Positions 62,918 through 64,000 of a DNA stretch of 64,000 nucleotides are shown here, one piece after another. Below the pieces are notes generated by a model. That model was given only the letters and a program-made list of their open reading frames with translations. It was not told where the DNA came from and ran no database searches. The stretch comes from Paenibacillus taiwanensis DSM 18679 (GTDB taxonomy: Bacteria; Bacillota; Bacilli; Paenibacillales; Paenibacillaceae): NCBI RefSeq assembly GCF_000425125.1, contig NZ_AULE01000024.1, positions 248,001 to 312,000 on the forward strand, written 5' to 3'. The number at the start of each line of letters is the position of its first letter. Position 1 is the stretch's first letter. The translations under genes were made by a program, and so were the position numbers.

Positions 62918-62944
62918 TTAAACAATGTTTAAAACGTTGTTTAA
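62918..62944 (-). promoter_or_regulatory. Palindromic TetR-type operator
   Basis: TTAAACAATG-TTTAAAA-CGTTGTTTAA: near-perfect 10-bp arms (one mismatch) with an extra TTTAAA in the centre. It is placed between the regulator start and its expected promoter. Confidence 0.72.
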
Positions 62945-63065
62945 GATGAGTTTAGCACTTCTCTTTTAACTATGCAATAGGAGATTTGTTAAGCCATACA
63001 TCGGATACCTGTTGCCGTATGATTCGTATGATCCCTCGTCGCTTTCGCTGCAAACAGCGCCAACA

Positions 63066-63109
63066 TAAAAAGGATATAGATGACCTCTTGTGAGATCGTC
63101 CATATCCTT
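63066..63109 (-). terminator. Terminator of the VOC gene (minus strand)
   Basis: Read on the minus strand, AAGGATATGGACGATCTC pairs with GAGGTCATCTATATCCTT around ACAA (with one or two mismatches), followed by TTTTA. Confidence 0.75.
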
Positions 63110-63127
63110 GTCGTTCATTTATTTGGG

Positions 63128-63556
63128 TTACCCGCAATCTTCTTCGCTCATACAGTTTACTTGCCATTCGATGCCATATTTGTCGACTACACTGCCGTAA
63201 CATTTACTCCAAAACGTTTCTTGCAGTTCCATTCTTACAGAACCGCCTTCCTTTAACTTGTTAAAATAAGCTCTTAGCTTTTCTTCTTCTTGCGAGACAA
63301 GTGCAAGACTTATATTGTTTCCTTCAACAAAGGGCATATCCGGAAAAACGTCGGAGAACATGACATTGCTTCCGCTGATGGAGAGTCTTGTATGCATGAT
63401 AAGATGCTTAGCTGCTTCCGGGAGCGGGTATTCTGGGTTCTGAGGTGCCTCACCGAAGGTCATAAATTGAGGTTGCTCCGTCTCAAACACATCTGCATAA
63501 AATGTGACGGCCTCCCGACAGTTTCCATTAAAATTAATATACACATCTACTGACAT
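63128..63556 (-). CDS. VOC-superfamily protein (PhnB/YjdN-like)
   Basis: 142 residues of the glyoxalase/bleomycin-resistance fold, PhnB-type subgroup. Features are YINFNGNCREAVTFYADVF, a central HLIMHTRLSISGSNVMFSDV and the C-terminal VVDKYGIEWQVNC. Members are often annotated as 3-demethylubiquinone methyltransferase-like but usually lack proof of activity. AAAGGAGCG precedes the start. Single gene with its own terminator. Confidence 0.87.
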   Translation of the reverse strand: MSVDVYINFNGNCREAVTFYADVFETEQPQFMTFGEAPQNPEYPLPEAAKHLIMHTRLSISGSNVMFSDVFPDMPFVEGNNISLALVSQEEEKLRAYFNKLKEGGSVRMELQETFWSKCYGSVVDKYGIEWQVNCMSEEDCG

Positions 63557-63706
63557 CTACATCGCTCCTTTGTTTGTTTCCTTCATTCTGGTAATGACAG
63601 CATGTCCACATGATAGTATGTCATCATGCCTGGTTAATTATACTATAAATGTGGACGAGTAAGTGAGCGATTTGATCTTAAAATATTTAAATTTCACATA
63701 TTATCG

Positions 63707-64000
63707 CTAACGTTTATAAACTTGGCGATACCGAGAAGGGGTTATACGCTCAAACTTTTTAAACGTTTTAATAAAGTAGCTAGGTTCGCTGAACCCCAAT
63801 TCATTGCTAATTTGCGATATGGGCAAATCTGTAGTCTCTAGTATATGTTTGGCCCACTCCATCTTTAATCTTGGCACAAACACCGAAAAATTTTCTCCAG
63901 TCTCCTTCGTAAACATGCGACTAAAATAGCTGGCGCTGACATGGCAAAGTGCGGCCATATCCGTCAGCTTTACGTTTTCATTTTTGTGCGTGTACATATA
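63707..64000 (-). CDS. AraC-type DNA-binding domain, N terminus beyond window
   Basis: The frame is open to the window edge. About 97 residues are visible, covering a double helix-turn-helix AraC domain: LTDMAALCHVSASYFSRMF, then ISNELGFSEPSYFIKTFKKF and the TPSRYRQ end. Such domains commonly sit at the C terminus of YesN-type response regulators or sugar-responsive regulators. Which of these it is lies outside the window. Confidence 0.85.
   Translation of the reverse strand, partial: YMYTHKNENVKLTDMAALCHVSASYFSRMFTKETGENFSVFVPRLKMEWAKHILETTDLPISQISNELGFSEPSYFIKTFKKFERITPSRYRQVYKR

Noticed and set aside
62970-63203. Minus-strand open frame overlapping the VOC gene
   Set aside because: It overlaps the VOC 3' end in another frame, runs through its terminator and is Arg-rich shadow sequence.

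Overview
The window looks like a Gram-positive, endospore-forming member of the Bacillales, most probably Paenibacillus or a close relative. The evidence is spoIVA, a SpoVIF-like gene and ypjB, strong GGAGG-type ribosome binding sites, frequent GTG and TTG starts, moderate GC, and a gene order that follows the Bacillus subtilis chromosome from der to ypmB with local insertions and losses. No CRISPR array, tRNA, rRNA, prophage or insertion sequence was seen.

Layout. 1-2694: end of der, then plsY and gpsA. 2700-5540: SpoVIF-like gene with a sigma-K-type promoter, yphE-like gene, two different 2Fe-2S ferredoxins around an orphan nucleotidyltransferase, yphF-like lipoprotein. 5600-9340: chemoreceptor with a sigma-D-type promoter, then spoIVA. 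9530-13960: small orphan gene and a three-gene sugar ABC transporter that interrupts the ancestral order. 14030-21190: hup, mtrB (TRAP) and a menaquinone/prenyl block (hepS, menG, mqnP-like, ubiX, mqnA, hepT), then ndk. 21370-34300: cheR, a small HTH-like gene and the aromatic supraoperon aroC-aroB-aroH-trpEDCFBA-hisC-tyrA. 34300-38870: a regulatory intergenic region, an ECF sigma/anti-sigma pair, a histidine phosphatase, an unrecognised gene, a gamma-carbonic-anhydrase-like protein and a tiny IDEAL protein. 38940-43490: ypiF-like gene, qcrABC, ypjA, ypjB. 43590-50800: a YitT-like gene on the minus strand, mazG-like, dapB, mgsA, bshB1, bshA, cca, birA. 50830-59660: panBCD behind an attenuator-like leader, a TPR protein, dinG, rex, mtaD-like deaminase, tseB (ypmB). 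59680-64000: minus-strand accessory genes: a chitin-type LPMO, a TetR/HXXEE pair, a VOC protein and a truncated AraC-type regulator.

How the genes work together. AroC makes chorismate. It feeds AroH and TyrA (tyrosine and phenylalanine), TrpE (tryptophan) and MqnA (menaquinone by the futalosine route). Tryptophan synthesis is controlled by TRAP, encoded here by mtrB. Its RNA target is visible upstream of trpE as eleven GAG/UAG triplets at an exact 5-nt period, followed by a terminator. The menaquinone made with MqnA, MqnP, UbiX, HepS/HepT and MenG is the electron donor for the cytochrome b6c complex QcrABC, and Rex would monitor NADH/NAD+. BshA and BshB1 make bacillithiol.

The most notable observations are the TRAP leader, the futalosine genes between hepS/menG and hepT, a Gly-to-Val change in the GpsA dinucleotide-binding motif, a GC-rich alanine-rich block inside cca, a DinG that keeps both an exonuclease domain and an Fe-S cysteine quartet, a promoter-terminator pair around a gene-free transcript of about 75 nt, helically phased 11-bp repeats upstream of the ECF sigma gene, and tandem terminators in the panB leader.
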